A stretch of 64,000 nt of DNA from contig CAMDCN010000001.1 in the NCBI GenBank assembly GCA_945890485.1, forward strand, positions 62,001 through 126,000, in the 5' to 3' direction. Position 1 is the first letter of the stretch. Each line of letters begins with the position of its first letter. Shown here piece by piece: positions 17,914-28,322 of the stretch. The stretch comes from Candidatus Sulfopaludibacter sp. SbA3. GTDB lineage: Bacteria > Acidobacteriota > Terriglobia > Bryobacterales > Bryobacteraceae. The translations under genes were made by a program, and so were the position numbers. The notes under the pieces are model-generated. The model did not search any database. It had not been told where the DNA came from and saw only the letters and a list, made by a program, of their open reading frames with translations.

Positions 17914-19241
17914 ACCGCCGCCTGTTTCTCTCGACGCTTGCGTTCGCTCCGGCGCTGCCGGCCGCGGGCGAAACGATACTGATCAAGAACGCGAAAATCC
18001 TGACGGTGACGAAGGGCCGCATTGATGGCTCGCTGCTGATTCGCGATGGCAAGATTGCCGAGATCGGGGCCACCGTGATGGCTCCGGCGGGGGCGGTGAC
18101 GGTGGATGCGGCCGGCGGTTTCCTGATGCCGGGCATTGTCGATTGCCACGCCCATGTGGGCGCGGACGCGATCAACGAGGGAACCATTTCAGTTTCTTCG
18201 ATGGTGCGGATTGAGGATGTTCTGGCCCCCGATGACATTCAGATCTATCGGGGATTGGCCGCCGGTGTCACCACATCCAATGTTCTTCACGGGTCGGCGA
18301 ACACCATCGGCGGTCAGTGCAGCGTCGTGAAGATGCGGTGGGGCAAAACGGCAACGCAGATGGTCTTCGCCGGCGCTAAACCGGGGATCAAGTTTGCTCT
18401 GGGTGAGAACGTGAAGCGTGCCGGCGGCGGAACGAACTTCAGCGCAACGCTGCGCTATCCGGCCACACGCATGGGCGTCGAGGACGTGGTGCGCGAAGCG
18501 TTCAACGACGCGCGGGCGTATCAGCGGCAGCGGGATGAGTATCAGACCCGCCTCGCCAAGGGCGAGCGCGTCTTGCCGCCGCGTCGCGACTTCAAGCTGG
18601 AGCCGCTCGTCGAGGTGCTCGAAGGGAAACGGTTGGTGCATGCGCACTGCTATCGGTCGGACGAAATTCTGATGCTGCTGCGGGCGGCCGAAGAGTTCGG
18701 GTTCAAGATCCGCACCTTGCAGCATGGCCTGGAGGCATACAAAGTGGCGAAGGAAATCGCCAAGCACGGCGCTGGCGTTTCCACATTCTCTGACTCCTGG
18801 AGCTACAAACTCGAAGCCTACGACGCCATTCCATACAATGCCGCCCTCTGCATGAAAGCCGGGGTGCTGACTTCGCTGAATACCGACGCGCCGGTAACCC
18901 AGCAGCGCCATCTGCTGCAGGATGCCGCCAAGACGCAACGCTACGGGCAACTCACCGACGACGAGGCGTTATCGTTGGTCACGATCAACCCGGCCAAACA
19001 GTTAATGATCGAGGACCGCGTGGGATCTCTCGAAGTCGGCAAGGATGCCGACATCGTACTGACGGATAAACATCCGCTCTCCCTCTACGCCAAGGTGCAG
19101 AAGGTATTCGTCGATGGCGAGGTCTACTTCGATCGCGAACAGGACATTCGAGAGCGCAGCCTACGCTCGGCCCGCCGCAAGGCGTTGAGCGAAAAGTTGA
19201 AACCGGCCCCACCGCCCGCCCAGAAAAAAGGAGCCCGCTAA
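17910..19241 (+). CDS. Amidohydrolase, imidazolonepropionase-like, exported
   Basis: Probable metal-dependent hydrolase; the substrate is unknown, dipeptides or cyclic amides being typical of relatives. The 443-residue product has an N-terminal signal (NRRLFLSTLAFAPALPAAG) and the metal-binding residues expected: HAH in PGIVDCHAHVG, a histidine in LVHAHCYRSDE, another in LQHGLEAY, and the aspartate in LNTDAP. The C-terminal NPAKQLMIEDRVGSLEVGKDADIVL block closes the beta-sandwich. It is the only one of three neighbouring genes with a complete site. It overlaps the genes before and after by four and one base, so the three are translated together. Confidence 0.88.
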   Translation: MNRRLFLSTLAFAPALPAAGETILIKNAKILTVTKGRIDGSLLIRDGKIAEIGATVMAPAGAVTVDAAGGFLMPGIVDCHAHVGADAINEGTISVSSMVRIEDVLAPDDIQIYRGLAAGVTTSNVLHGSANTIGGQCSVVKMRWGKTATQMVFAGAKPGIKFALGENVKRAGGGTNFSATLRYPATRMGVEDVVREAFNDARAYQRQRDEYQTRLAKGERVLPPRRDFKLEPLVEVLEGKRLVHAHCYRSDEILMLLRAAEEFGFKIRTLQHGLEAYKVAKEIAKHGAGVSTFSDSWSYKLEAYDAIPYNAALCMKAGVLTSLNTDAPVTQQRHLLQDAAKTQRYGQLTDDEALSLVTINPAKQLMIEDRVGSLEVGKDADIVLTDKHPLSLYAKVQKVFVDGEVYFDREQDIRERSLRSARRKALSEKLKPAPPPAQKKGAR

Positions 19242-20503
19242 TGCGTCGACTCATCACAGCGGCGGCGTTTGCCGTAGCCACAATCGCCCACGCCGAAAAC
19301 TTTGCTCTGCGCGGGGTGACAATTCATCCCATCAGCGCGGCCGAGATGCCCAACGCCGTACTGGTCGTCACGGGCGATCGCATCGCCGACTTCGGACCAA
19401 AGGCGGCGATTCCGAAAGGCCACAAAGTGATCGAAGCCAAGGGGCTGCACATCTATCCGGGCATGATCGATTCGGCCAGCGTGTTGGGCTTGAGCGAGAT
19501 CGGCTCCGTCCGGGAGACGCAGGACATCGCCGAGCTGGGAGACTTCAACCCGCAACTGCGGACGATGGTGGCCGTGAATCCGGGCAGCGAACACATTCCG
19601 GTGAGCCGGGCGAACGGCATCACGAGCAGCGTAGTCGTTCCCGCGGGCGGCTTCATCGGCGGACAGGCCTCCATCATGCACCTCGATGGATGGACGTGGG
19701 AGGAGATGACGGTTTCACCTTCCGCCGCCATGCAGATGCGGCTTCCGTCGCAGGAGGCCACCGTCACCGGGCGGGGGCTCGGCACGGGGCGGCGGCCGTT
19801 CGCCGAGGTCAAACGCCGTTATGAGGAGCAAATGCAGCAGGTGCGGCTGTTCTTTGAACAAGCCCGCGCTTATCAGGCCCGCAAGGCGAATCCGGTGTTG
19901 GGCTTTAAACCGGAACTGCGCCTGGAAGCGATGATTCCGGTGCTCGAAGGCAAAACGCCCCTGATGATCGTGGCGGCGAAGGAACGGGCGATCCGCGATG
20001 CGCTGGCCTTTGCCGAACGGGAGAAGGTGAAGCTGGTACTCGCTGGGGTGCGCGAGGTGGATCCGTTCCTCGAAGAGATCGCCCGGAAGAAGATTCCCGT
20101 CATTCTGCCCGACCTCTATCAGGTGCCCCTCGAGGAAGACGCGAGTATTGATGAGCCGCTCGATCTGCCGGCGAAACTGGCGAACGCAGGCATCCAGTTC
20201 GCCTTCGGCAGCTACAACATTGAACGGCCGCGCAACCTGCCGTTCCAGGCCGCCAACGCCGTCGGCAATGGGCTTTCGCATGATGCCGCGATGAAGGCCC
20301 TAACGCTGGGCGCCGCCGAGATCTGGGGCATCGCCGACCGGCTTGGTTCCATCGATAAGGGCAAATTTGCCGACTTCATACTTACGGACGGCGACCCGCT
20401 CGAACCCAAAACGCAGATCCGGCAGATGTGGATTCTCGGCAAGCCGGTGAGTCTGGAAAATCGCCACACCAAGCTCTACGAGCAGTACAAGAAGCGCCTC
20501 TAA
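19241..20503 (+). CDS. Amidohydrolase-superfamily protein without HxH metal site
   Basis: Third gene of the amidohydrolase operon. The 420-residue product has a signal peptide ([17 protein letters not shown]) and keeps the fold, but the metal motif is replaced by [14 protein letters not shown] and the later histidines are absent (positions corresponding to the HAH and HG motifs of its neighbour read MIVAAKE and LAGVREVD). The C-terminal [25 protein letters not shown] block is normal. It resembles the first gene of the trio more than the middle one, which suggests a heteromeric assembly; that is inference. Confidence 0.82.
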   Translation: MRRLITAAAFAVATIAHAENFALRGVTIHPISAAEMPNAVLVVTGDRIADFGPKAAIPKGHKVIEAKGLHIYPGMIDSASVLGLSEIGSVRETQDIAELGDFNPQLRTMVAVNPGSEHIPVSRANGITSSVVVPAGGFIGGQASIMHLDGWTWEEMTVSPSAAMQMRLPSQEATVTGRGLGTGRRPFAEVKRRYEEQMQQVRLFFEQARAYQARKANPVLGFKPELRLEAMIPVLEGKTPLMIVAAKERAIRDALAFAEREKVKLVLAGVREVDPFLEEIARKKIPVILPDLYQVPLEEDASIDEPLDLPAKLANAGIQFAFGSYNIERPRNLPFQAANAVGNGLSHDAAMKALTLGAAEIWGIADRLGSIDKGKFADFILTDGDPLEPKTQIRQMWILGKPVSLENRHTKLYEQYKKRL

Positions 20504-21801
20504 GCCAGTTCCAGGCCGCGCATAGTGCCCGTGGCCGACGCGAATTTATCCGCCTCGATGCCCATGCGCTGCAGCATGCTGACGAATAGGTTTGGCAGCG
20601 GATAGTTCCGTTCACCAGGGAATGCCAAGTGTTGCCCGTGGCGGAATCCGCCGCCAGCCAGCAGCACGGGCAGGTCGTTCGTCGTGTGCTTGTTCGCATC
20701 GCCGAAGTTACTGCCGTAGAGCACCATACTGCGATCGAGCAGCGTGGAACCGCCTTCGCCGGCCGCACGCAGTTTGGTGAGTAATTCGGCCAATAGACGC
20801 ATGTGCCAGCGATCGATGGCGGCCAACTGTTTCAATTTGCTCTCGTTGCGGCCGTGGTGCGACAGGTTGTGGTAGCCGTCCGTGATCTCGATCCCTTCGA
20901 CGTCAATCGCCGGCGAGTTGGAGCTATCGAGAAAAAGGGTGATCAGCCGCGTCGAATCGGTTTCGAAGGCCAGACGCGCGAGGTTGTACATCAGCCGCGT
21001 TTTCTGCAGATAGGCCCGGCTGCTGTCCGGGTCCACCGGTTCCTTTTCCTTAGTGGTCGGCTTCGGCTTCCGCTCCCAGGCCTGCGCCAGCACCATCCGG
21101 CGTTCGAGTTCCCGAACTCCAGTCACGTACTGATCGAGGCGCGCCCGGTCCTCCTTGCCCAACTCCCGCTCCAAGCTGCCGGCATGCCCGGCCACGCTAT
21201 CGAGGATACTCTCCCCCTGTTTCAACCGCGCGACCTGTTGTTCGATTTCCGCGGCGGACCCTTGCAGGAAAAGCCGCCGGTACACTTGGGCGGCACTGTC
21301 TTCGCAAGGGATCATCACGCCGGCCCCGGTCCAGGTCAGGCTCCGCTGGCCCCGGTTCACATTCACGCCCAACGTCAGAGAAGGGAAGCGCGTTTCGACG
21401 CCGATCTGGTCCGCCATGTACTGGTCGAGCGAGATCGAATTTCGAAACCCACCGTTGGCCGGATGGGGCGCCGCCGTCAGGAAGCAAACTTCCGACGCAT
21501 GGCTGCCGTCAACGTCGGGATGGGAGACGCCGCTGAATACGGTGAAGTCCTCGCGATGCGCCTTCAACTCTTCGAGATATGGAGAAAGCGTATAGCCGCG
21601 GCCCGCTTCGGCGGGAAAGAATCCCTTGGGCAGAACGCCGAGGTTATTGCAGATGCCGAGCATGCGCCGGGGCGCCGGCTTGTCTGCCGCAAAAGCCGGC
21701 CGCATGGCGTCGAGCAGTGGCAACGCCAGCGCCACGCCCGCACCGCGCAGGAGGCTCCGGCGGGCTAACGGCTTCGGCACTTGAATGTAGGGATGGGACA
21801 T
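20500..21801 (-). CDS. DUF1552 protein, Tat-exported
   Basis: Function unknown; the family is common in Planctomycetes and Acidobacteria and pairs with DUF1592 cytochrome-like proteins. The 433-residue product starts with a twin-arginine signal ([19 protein letters not shown]). Family motifs include [38 protein letters not shown] and YHNLSHHG, and it resembles the alkaline phosphatase/sulfatase-like fold of DUF1501 proteins. The start is set at the ATG with AAGGAG six bases upstream; an ATG 15 bases earlier overlaps the upstream stop. It is coupled to the DUF1592 gene. Confidence 0.88.
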   Translation of the reverse strand: MSHPYIQVPKPLARRSLLRGAGVALALPLLDAMRPAFAADKPAPRRMLGICNNLGVLPKGFFPAEAGRGYTLSPYLEELKAHREDFTVFSGVSHPDVDGSHASEVCFLTAAPHPANGGFRNSISLDQYMADQIGVETRFPSLTLGVNVNRGQRSLTWTGAGVMIPCEDSAAQVYRRLFLQGSAAEIEQQVARLKQGESILDSVAGHAGSLERELGKEDRARLDQYVTGVRELERRMVLAQAWERKPKPTTKEKEPVDPDSSRAYLQKTRLMYNLARLAFETDSTRLITLFLDSSNSPAIDVEGIEITDGYHNLSHHGRNESKLKQLAAIDRWHMRLLAELLTKLRAAGEGGSTLLDRSMVLYGSNFGDANKHTTNDLPVLLAGGGFRHGQHLAFPGERNYPLPNLFVSMLQRMGIEADKFASATGTMRGLELA

Positions 21802-21812
21802 AGACGGCTCCT

Positions 21813-24284
21813 TCACTTGCTGCGGAACAACTCACTCTGCACGATCTCATGAACGATCGACCGGACGCCGAACTGCGACGCGGCCGTCGCCTTCAAAATG
21901 TGATCGACTTCCGCGCGGTCAGCAAAACCAACCGGCGCTCCGGTCGAGTACAGAAGAAATTGCTGCACCAGATTCCGCGCAATCTGCCGGTCATTCGCAG
22001 CCAACAGGCGCTTCAATCCCTTCACGTCATCGAAGCGTTCGCCGGTCGGCAATACCGCGCTTGCATCGACGGCCGGGCCTCGCCGGAACGTGAACGAATG
22101 GCCATTCTTGCCCACGCCCTTCACGGGCTCGCCTTCCGCCGTGGACCGGTAGCGATCCCGCCATCCGCCAAGTACGTCGAAGTTCTCGAGGGCAAAACCC
22201 GGAGGATCAATTTTGTTGTGGCACACGGCGCAGGAGCGGATTGACCGGTGCTGATCGAGCTGCTGCCGGATGGTCGTCGCGCCGCGCGTATCGGGTTCGA
22301 CGGCCGGTGTCCCCGGCGGCGGGGGAGGAGGCGGATCACCGAGCAGACGCTCCTGAATCCACACGCCGCGCAGGACGGGTGAGGTGGTGGTGCCGTTCGC
22401 GGTTACCTTGAGAACACTGGCCTGAGTCAGTAGACCGCCCCGCACACTACCCGGCGGCAAAGTCACCCGGCGCATGGCTACGCCATCAACCCCTTCGATG
22501 CCGTAGTGTTTGGCCAAGTGGCTGTTCAACATCGTGAAATTGGAATCAATGATCGTGCGCGCCGGCAGGTTCTTCCGAATCAATTCTTCGAAGAAAAGCC
22601 GGGTCTCGCTCATCGCGGATTCCACCAGCAGATCGTCCAGGTAATAGTCCGGGTACAACACCACGTCGGGTGTCGTATCGCCTACCTTGCGCAAGTCCAG
22701 CCAATAATCCAGGAACGCGTCGAACGACCGTTTCGATCGCTCATCATTCAAAAGCCGTTCCGTTTGCGCTCGCAACACGGCAGGTTGCGACAGGCGACCG
22801 TTCGCGGCCAGCGTCCGCAGTTCGGCATCGGGCGGGCCATTCCACAGGAAATAGGACAACCGGCTGGCCAACGCCGTCGCCGGCAGTTTGCCGGGACGCT
22901 CTTCGAGGAAGAGGAAGCCGGGCGAACAGAGGATGGCCGTGTATCCGGCCAGCATCGCCTCAGTCCAGTCGTTGGGCTGGGCGGCGAGCCGGCGCTGCAC
23001 GATCTGTAGATACCGCTCCCGCTCCGCCGCGGTTGGCGGTCGGCGATAGGCCCGGTCAAGAAATCCATTCAATAGCGGCGCTACCTCTTCCGCTCGCGTC
23101 GGCATGGCCAAGCGCCCGGCAACAGCCGGCGTTGGACCTTCCACTTCCATCCAGCGGTAGGCCACCCCAGGCATGCCTTCGGCCGTAGCATCCGGGCTGC
23201 CGATGAAACCTGGACGGGAACGGAACAAGCGCGATGCATCCGGCAGGATCGATTCGCCTGGCAACAGATCCACGGTCAAGGTCTGTTCTGACGGCTCGGG
23301 CGTGACGTCAAACGAACCCAGCAGGCGCTTCTCGCCGCCCCTGCTGAAGGCGTATAGCGTGACGGGCTCCGTTGTGCGGCCCTTCGAAGTCCGCTCCCGA
23401 ACCGGATGCCACCACGAGTCGCGGTCGGGCACCTTGGAAGGAATCCATTCGGTTGCAATCCAGATGGAATAAGCACTAAATCGAATCCGATAGCGACCGC
23501 CTACCTTCGACGAGAACTCATCAAAATGATACTCGTTGCCCGTGTAGGTGCTGGCCGGCGTGACGAAGGCTTCCACGTCCCGTGTCTTGGGGTCGCTGAA
23601 AGGGGCTTTCTCCGCCAGCACATCGGGCTGAGCGGTGTAGCCGATCACCGGGATCGAGGCCCGCTCGGGGTGCCGATTGAACGACGTGTACCGCATGCGC
23701 CCCTGCAGACGCTTCTGGTCGCGCGCGTAGTAGCGCTTTTTCGCCATCGGCTGCGCACTCGAAGCGAGCACCTGCCGCATGGCCGAATCGGCCGTCTCCA
23801 TGTACCGCGCGATTTGCACGTGCGATACATCCAGAGCTGAGCCGGACTTGTTCAGGCGCTGCACGAGCCCGTCCTCTGGCAAGGAATCCCGCATCCGAAG
23901 CCAGGGTGCGCCCAGTAGATCGCGGAGCGAATTCTCAAATTCGTAACGGTTCAGCCGGCGCAGCACCGCCCGTCCCTGCGTCTTGCCACGCGCCTGTTCA
24001 GTTTCCCGAAGCGCTCGCCCCAGCGCTGTCAGGAACTGGGCTTTGTCCGGCGGAGCCACCCCACCCGGAGGCATCGCTCCACGTTCCACGGCGTCGTGAA
24101 CGCGCACCCAGATCGAACGGGCCGCCGCGTCATCCCAACGTTCCGGCAGCGCCTTTAGATCAAGACCAGCTGCGGCCTTAGGTCCCTGATGGCATCCGGC
24201 GCACGTACTCGCTACAAAGGGCCCCACTACGCCGCCGTAGACAATCGCCGAAGTTAGCAGTAGAAATGCGAGCCGAATTACCAC
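21813..24284 (-). CDS. DUF1592-family cytochrome-type protein (PSCyt/PSD)
   Basis: Secreted multidomain protein of unknown reaction. The 823-residue product begins at a GTG with a signal peptide and then a c-type heme motif CAGCH (about 28-32). In order it carries DUF1587 ([19 protein letters not shown]), a DUF1595-like helical region, DUF1592 ([17 protein letters not shown]), DUF1588 with a second heme motif CAVCH followed by [14 protein letters not shown], and DUF1585 at the C-terminus. A proline run PPPPPPP precedes the second heme. The two CxxCH motifs suggest electron transfer outside the membrane. It is the first gene of a pair with DUF1552, and divergent from the DUF1549 gene. Confidence 0.92.
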   Translation of the reverse strand: MVIRLAFLLLTSAIVYGGVVGPFVASTCAGCHQGPKAAAGLDLKALPERWDDAAARSIWVRVHDAVERGAMPPGGVAPPDKAQFLTALGRALRETEQARGKTQGRAVLRRLNRYEFENSLRDLLGAPWLRMRDSLPEDGLVQRLNKSGSALDVSHVQIARYMETADSAMRQVLASSAQPMAKKRYYARDQKRLQGRMRYTSFNRHPERASIPVIGYTAQPDVLAEKAPFSDPKTRDVEAFVTPASTYTGNEYHFDEFSSKVGGRYRIRFSAYSIWIATEWIPSKVPDRDSWWHPVRERTSKGRTTEPVTLYAFSRGGEKRLLGSFDVTPEPSEQTLTVDLLPGESILPDASRLFRSRPGFIGSPDATAEGMPGVAYRWMEVEGPTPAVAGRLAMPTRAEEVAPLLNGFLDRAYRRPPTAAERERYLQIVQRRLAAQPNDWTEAMLAGYTAILCSPGFLFLEERPGKLPATALASRLSYFLWNGPPDAELRTLAANGRLSQPAVLRAQTERLLNDERSKRSFDAFLDYWLDLRKVGDTTPDVVLYPDYYLDDLLVESAMSETRLFFEELIRKNLPARTIIDSNFTMLNSHLAKHYGIEGVDGVAMRRVTLPPGSVRGGLLTQASVLKVTANGTTTSPVLRGVWIQERLLGDPPPPPPPGTPAVEPDTRGATTIRQQLDQHRSIRSCAVCHNKIDPPGFALENFDVLGGWRDRYRSTAEGEPVKGVGKNGHSFTFRRGPAVDASAVLPTGERFDDVKGLKRLLAANDRQIARNLVQQFLLYSTGAPVGFADRAEVDHILKATAASQFGVRSIVHEIVQSELFRSK

Positions 24285-24290
24285 TGCCCG

Positions 24291-24296
24291 AGTCTA
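24291..24296 (-). promoter_or_regulatory. -10-like TAGACT six bases before a GTG
   Basis: On the minus strand TAGACT is followed by CGGGCA and then the GTG of the DUF1592 gene. No Shine-Dalgarno sequence is present. This fits a leaderless message. Confidence 0.35.
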
Positions 24297-24380
24297 TCGA
24301 CGCCACTCGGAAGAGTCAAACCGGCGCCTCGCCTGATTGCCCCCTTTACGCCGTCGTTAACTTCTGATAACGTTCGCCCC

Positions 24381-26165
24381 ATGAGGTATTCGGTGAAATC
24401 CACGTGGATCCTGCCCGCTCTTCTCCCCGCTGCTCTTTGCTTCGCGCAAGAGCCCACCACATCCGATGCTCATGCGCCGCTGTTCCGGCCCAAGGCAAAC
24501 ACCGTCAGTAAGGATAGCGCCCGCCTCACCGCCCACCTCCCGAAGCCGGCTGCCGGACCGGTCGCCGCCCGAAACTTCATCGACGAAGAGATCTTCGCCA
24601 AGATGAAGCGCGACAGCATCCCCCACGCCCCACTCTCCACTGATCTTGAATTTCTCCGCCGCGTCCGCTTGGATCTTACGGGCAAGATCCCCACGCCGTC
24701 CGAAGTGCGCGATTTCCTGGCCGATAAGAGCATCAGTAAGCGCTCCCGCCTAATCGATAAGCTGATCGGTTCTCCCGAGTTTGTCGACAAATGGGCCTAT
24801 TTCTTCATGGACGTTCTGCGGGCCAACGGGAAGATGGGACGCGGTCACTCGCTCTTCCACTACGCCCTGAAAGAGAGCCTGGCCGCCGACCGGCCTTACG
24901 ATGATTGGGTTCGTTCCATCATTGCCGCCTCCGCCAAGAGTAACTATGTTGTCGCCGCCGCCAACCCCATCGTGCGGGAACACGTGGAAGGCAAGCCCGG
25001 CGAAGCCGCCGATGGCGACGATCTCTCCAAGATCAATCAACTCGATACCCATGACGAACTCACCATTCTTTATGGCAAGGTCTTCCTCGGCATCAACCTC
25101 TCCTGCGTCTCCTGCCATAACGGTCGCGGCCACCTCGAGAGGGTCAACGCCTATCTCACGACACTGAAGCGTTCGGACTTCTTTCAGATGTCGTCCTTCC
25201 TCGGCGGCACCCGCTACATCCCGCATGTTGAGAAATCGGCCGCCATCATGGGTCACTTTCTCGTGGACGATTTCGGGGGACCGTACAACACCAAGGCCGA
25301 AAGCATGCTGCGCACCAAGCGCTCCGGCGGGCCGAACACCCCCAAGTTTGTGCTGACCAATGCCACGGTGCCGGCTGAAGCCGAACCCCGCGCCGAACTC
25401 GGCCGCATGCTCACCAGCCATCCGCAGTTCGCCCGTGCCACGGTGAATATGTTCTGGGCCAAGCTCATGGGCATCGGGATCGTCGACCCTTATGATGAGT
25501 TCGACCTGCTCCGGCTCGACCCGAACAATCTGCCCAAAGGCTGGGACCTGCAGCCGTCCCACCCCGCGCTGCTCGAAAAGCTGGCGGGTCACTTCCGGGA
25601 AAGCAACCACAGCATTCAGAGCCTGTTTAAGCTCATTTGCAACTCCTCGGCCTACCAACTTTCCGCCCGCTTTCCGGGCGAATGGCAGGAGTCTTATTCG
25701 CGCTACTACGCTCGCAAGTATGTCCGCATGCTGACAGCCGAAGAGCTGCACGACGCAATCGCCGACGCCACCACGCGCCCCGGAAAATTCGTCGCGATGC
25801 AGGTCTCGGTGCCGCAAGCGAAAGGCGAACTGAAGTCGTTCATGTCGGCCTTCGGCGAATCGAACCGCGGCGGCCCACCCCGCACCCCGGCGCCGTCGCC
25901 GCTGCAACCCATCACGATGATGCGCTCCCCCGTCGTCAACGATCGCGTGCTCGCCGCCAAGGATAGCCGCGTCCAACGGCTTCTCGATACCTATCCAGAC
26001 AACGCGAAAGTCGTAGACGAACTTTTCCTCGCTACCATCTCTCGACTTCCCCTGCCCGCCGAACGCGCCGTCGCTGTCGATGCCCTCAACGCCAATCGCG
26101 TAGAAGGCGCGCAGAACCTGCAATGGGCCCTCCTGAACCTGGTTGAATTCCTGTACAACCTATGA
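24381..26165 (+). CDS. DUF1549/DUF1553-family cytochrome-type protein
   Basis: Secreted partner of DUF1501 proteins. The 594-residue product has a signal peptide (to about residue 22), DUF1549 (NFIDEEIFAKM through DKWAYFFMDVLR, about 65-147), one c-type heme motif CVSCH (242-246) and a C-terminal DUF1553 region (SHPQFARATVNMFWAKLMGIG, NSSAYQLSARFPGEW, RMLTAEELHDAI). The N-terminal PSCyt1 heme domain seen in many relatives is missing, so it has a single heme site. No ribosome site precedes the ATG; GATAAC lies nine bases upstream. The gene overlaps DUF1501 by four bases. Confidence 0.92.
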   Translation: MRYSVKSTWILPALLPAALCFAQEPTTSDAHAPLFRPKANTVSKDSARLTAHLPKPAAGPVAARNFIDEEIFAKMKRDSIPHAPLSTDLEFLRRVRLDLTGKIPTPSEVRDFLADKSISKRSRLIDKLIGSPEFVDKWAYFFMDVLRANGKMGRGHSLFHYALKESLAADRPYDDWVRSIIAASAKSNYVVAAANPIVREHVEGKPGEAADGDDLSKINQLDTHDELTILYGKVFLGINLSCVSCHNGRGHLERVNAYLTTLKRSDFFQMSSFLGGTRYIPHVEKSAAIMGHFLVDDFGGPYNTKAESMLRTKRSGGPNTPKFVLTNATVPAEAEPRAELGRMLTSHPQFARATVNMFWAKLMGIGIVDPYDEFDLLRLDPNNLPKGWDLQPSHPALLEKLAGHFRESNHSIQSLFKLICNSSAYQLSARFPGEWQESYSRYYARKYVRMLTAEELHDAIADATTRPGKFVAMQVSVPQAKGELKSFMSAFGESNRGGPPRTPAPSPLQPITMMRSPVVNDRVLAAKDSRVQRLLDTYPDNAKVVDELFLATISRLPLPAERAVAVDALNANRVEGAQNLQWALLNLVEFLYNL

Positions 26166-27547
26166 AAATCCAAGACCTCCTTCCCACTCGCCGCGAACTG
26201 CTGCGCTACGGCGGTCTCGGCATCCTCGGCGCCTCCGCCCTGCCGCGGACGCTCCGCGCCAACACGACGGCCAAGACGAAGCCACGCGGCAATGCCCGCA
26301 ACGTCATCTTCTTCGAACTGGCCGGCGCGCTCAGCCACATCGATTCGTTCGACTTTAAAGAGAACCCGGCAACCTATCCCCATTTCGATGTGCGCAAGGC
26401 CTCAAACGGCATCTACGTGCCGTACGGCCTGTTTCCGCGCATGTTCAACGTAATGGATAAAGTGGCGCATATCCGCTCTTTCGTCAGTCATGAAGAGGTA
26501 CATCTCCGCGGCCAATATTACGTTCAGGCTGGCCGCCAGTTGAACGTCGCGTTCGCCCCGGAGATCCCTTCGGTCGGCTCTGTCGTCGCCAGCGAACTGG
26601 AGCCGCAGCGCCGCGCTACCGACACGTTCCCCACCTACGTCTCGTTCAATCTCACCACCAATCAGGTCGGGGCTCTCTCCACCGGCTTCCTCCCGCCTCG
26701 CCACGCCGTTTTCGATCTCAACCCCGAAGAGGCCCTCTCGGGCATGCGGCTCGACCAGAAAGCAACGGAGTTGCTCGAGGAGCGTTGGCGTCTCTTGTCC
26801 AACATCAGGCAGGCCCAGGCCGGACGCCACGCCGGCCTCGACAAGTCCATCAGCGGTTTCGAAGACTTCTCCCAGACGGCGAAAGAGCTGCTCTCCGATG
26901 GCCGCTGGCCCAAGGCCTTTACCATCGCCGAGGCGGACCGCAAGCGCTATGGCAACACCTCCGTCGGCCTTTCGTCGATCCTGACTCGCAACCTGCTGCA
27001 GCAGGACGGCGGCACCCGATATATTCACATCTGCCACAACGGCTGGGACCACCACAAAGAGATCTGGACCAAGCAGGCGTCGACGAATCATTACCAACTG
27101 ATCAACGAAATGGATCCGGCCCTCGCCAGCCTGATTGAGGATCTCGCCGTCGCCAAGTCCCCGGTCAACCCTGGCAAGACGCTGCTCGACGACACGCTCG
27201 TGATCTGCATGGGCGAGTTCGGCCGCACCCCCGGCCCGCTGAACTTCCAACACGGCCGCGACCACCATAAGCACTGCTTCCCCGCCATGTTCGCCGGAGC
27301 GGGCGTCAAGGGCGGCCGCGTCCTCGGCGCGAGCGATGCCGACGGCGTCAAGTGCATTGATACCGGTTGGGAGCACTCCATGCAGCCTCGCATCGAGAAC
27401 GTGGTGGCCACCATCTATTCGGCCCTCGGCATTGACTGGTCGAAAGAGGTGCATCACACCACCTCCGGCCGCGCCTATATTTACGTCGATCCACTTGGCG
27501 CCAACTCTCTGATCCCAACGGACGATCTCAAAAACCTCTATGCCTAG
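26162..27547 (+). CDS. DUF1501 protein, Tat-exported
   Basis: Sulfatase/alkaline-phosphatase-like fold protein of unknown activity, normally encoded beside DUF1549 genes. The 461-residue product has a twin-arginine-type leader (TRRELLRYGGLGILGASALP). Family motifs are visible: FFELAGALSHIDSFDFK, the metal-type histidine stretch HICHNGWDHHKEIW, CMGEFGRTPGP and GRDHHKHCFPAMFAGAGVKGG in overlapping order. Length is normal. It is translationally coupled to the genes on both sides (four- and eight-base overlaps). Confidence 0.93.
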   Translation: MKIQDLLPTRRELLRYGGLGILGASALPRTLRANTTAKTKPRGNARNVIFFELAGALSHIDSFDFKENPATYPHFDVRKASNGIYVPYGLFPRMFNVMDKVAHIRSFVSHEEVHLRGQYYVQAGRQLNVAFAPEIPSVGSVVASELEPQRRATDTFPTYVSFNLTTNQVGALSTGFLPPRHAVFDLNPEEALSGMRLDQKATELLEERWRLLSNIRQAQAGRHAGLDKSISGFEDFSQTAKELLSDGRWPKAFTIAEADRKRYGNTSVGLSSILTRNLLQQDGGTRYIHICHNGWDHHKEIWTKQASTNHYQLINEMDPALASLIEDLAVAKSPVNPGKTLLDDTLVICMGEFGRTPGPLNFQHGRDHHKHCFPAMFAGAGVKGGRVLGASDADGVKCIDTGWEHSMQPRIENVVATIYSALGIDWSKEVHHTTSGRAYIYVDPLGANSLIPTDDLKNLYA

Positions 27548-28280
27548 CTGGTGGGCCGCGCTCTTTTTTCTGGCCGCACCAGAGATGGTTTCTATTCCCG
27601 CTGGCGAATTCCAACAGGGACGCAACTTTGAGTGGAAGGACTACGACGTCCCCTGGTATCCCAACCCAGCCAAGGACGACACCCCCGTTCACCGCGTCAA
27701 GCTGAAGGCTTACTCCATCGATGTGGCCGAGGTCACCAACCTCCGGTATCAGGCCTTCGTCAAGGCCACCAAGCACGCCCCTCCGTACCACTGGAAGGGC
27801 GGGGTGCCGGATGCCGCCAAGCTCAGCCACCCCGTCTACAACGTCAGCTATGACGACGCCGTCGCCTTCTGCGCCTGGGATGGCGGCAAACGCCTACCCA
27901 CGGAAGCCGAATGGGAACGCGCCGCCCGCGGCCCGGAAGCAGGGAAGATGTTCACCTGGGGCGACCGCCCCATTACGAAAACAGACGCCGTCTATGAGTC
28001 CAAAGAGGGCCCCCAGCCTGTCTGCAGCAAATCGAAGAACGGCTTCGGCCTCTGCGACATGACCGGCAATCTGTGGGAGTGGTGTGCGGATTGGTACGGC
28101 CAGAAATACTACGAGTCTGCTCCGGCCGAAAATCCGCCCGGCCCCGCAACCGGCTCCTACCGCGTCCTGCGCGGCGGCAGTTGGTTCGATGTGCCGCCAC
28201 TCTTCCTCTCGGTGCCCTATCGCAGTTGGGCCCGGCCGGCCGAACGGAGCCCCACAATTGGCTTTCGCTGCGCGAAATAA
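27540..28280 (+). CDS. SUMF1/FGE-fold protein lacking FGE cysteines
   Basis: Formylglycine-generating-enzyme fold, secreted (signal about 1-14, PSWWAALFFLAAP). The 246-residue product keeps the fold motifs MVSIPAGEFQQG, WEDGGKRLPTEAEWE-like RLPTEAEWERAARG, GLCDMTGNLWEWCADWY and RGGSWFDVPP, and ends IGFRCAK. In true FGE the segment after GGS carries two catalytic cysteines; here it reads FDVPPLFLSVPYRSWARP with none. No sulfatase with the C/S-x-P-x-R site is visible in the window. It is therefore probably a binding or scaffold protein of the DUF1501 cluster rather than a sulfatase activator. Confidence 0.85.
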   Translation: MPSWWAALFFLAAPEMVSIPAGEFQQGRNFEWKDYDVPWYPNPAKDDTPVHRVKLKAYSIDVAEVTNLRYQAFVKATKHAPPYHWKGGVPDAAKLSHPVYNVSYDDAVAFCAWDGGKRLPTEAEWERAARGPEAGKMFTWGDRPITKTDAVYESKEGPQPVCSKSKNGFGLCDMTGNLWEWCADWYGQKYYESAPAENPPGPATGSYRVLRGGSWFDVPPLFLSVPYRSWARPAERSPTIGFRCAK

Positions 28281-28295
28281 CATGGCATACTGTTT

Positions 28296-28322
28296 TTGAA
28301 CACGTTCAACTGAACATGTTCA
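28296..28322. promoter_or_regulatory. Tandem palindromic operator, TetR type
   Basis: Two 12-base palindromes follow each other: TGAACACGTTCA (28297-28308, one central mismatch pair) and TGAACATGTTCA (28311-28322, perfect), 14 bases centre to centre. Flanking T and A runs make the whole 28293-28326 stretch a larger inverted repeat. It sits five bases before the ribosome site of the next gene, in an operon that ends with a TetR regulator. Binding by that regulator is inferred. Confidence 0.65.

Noticed and set aside
24750-26123. A 457-codon open frame on the minus strand
   Set aside because: It mirrors the DUF1549 gene and shows no motif or start signal.
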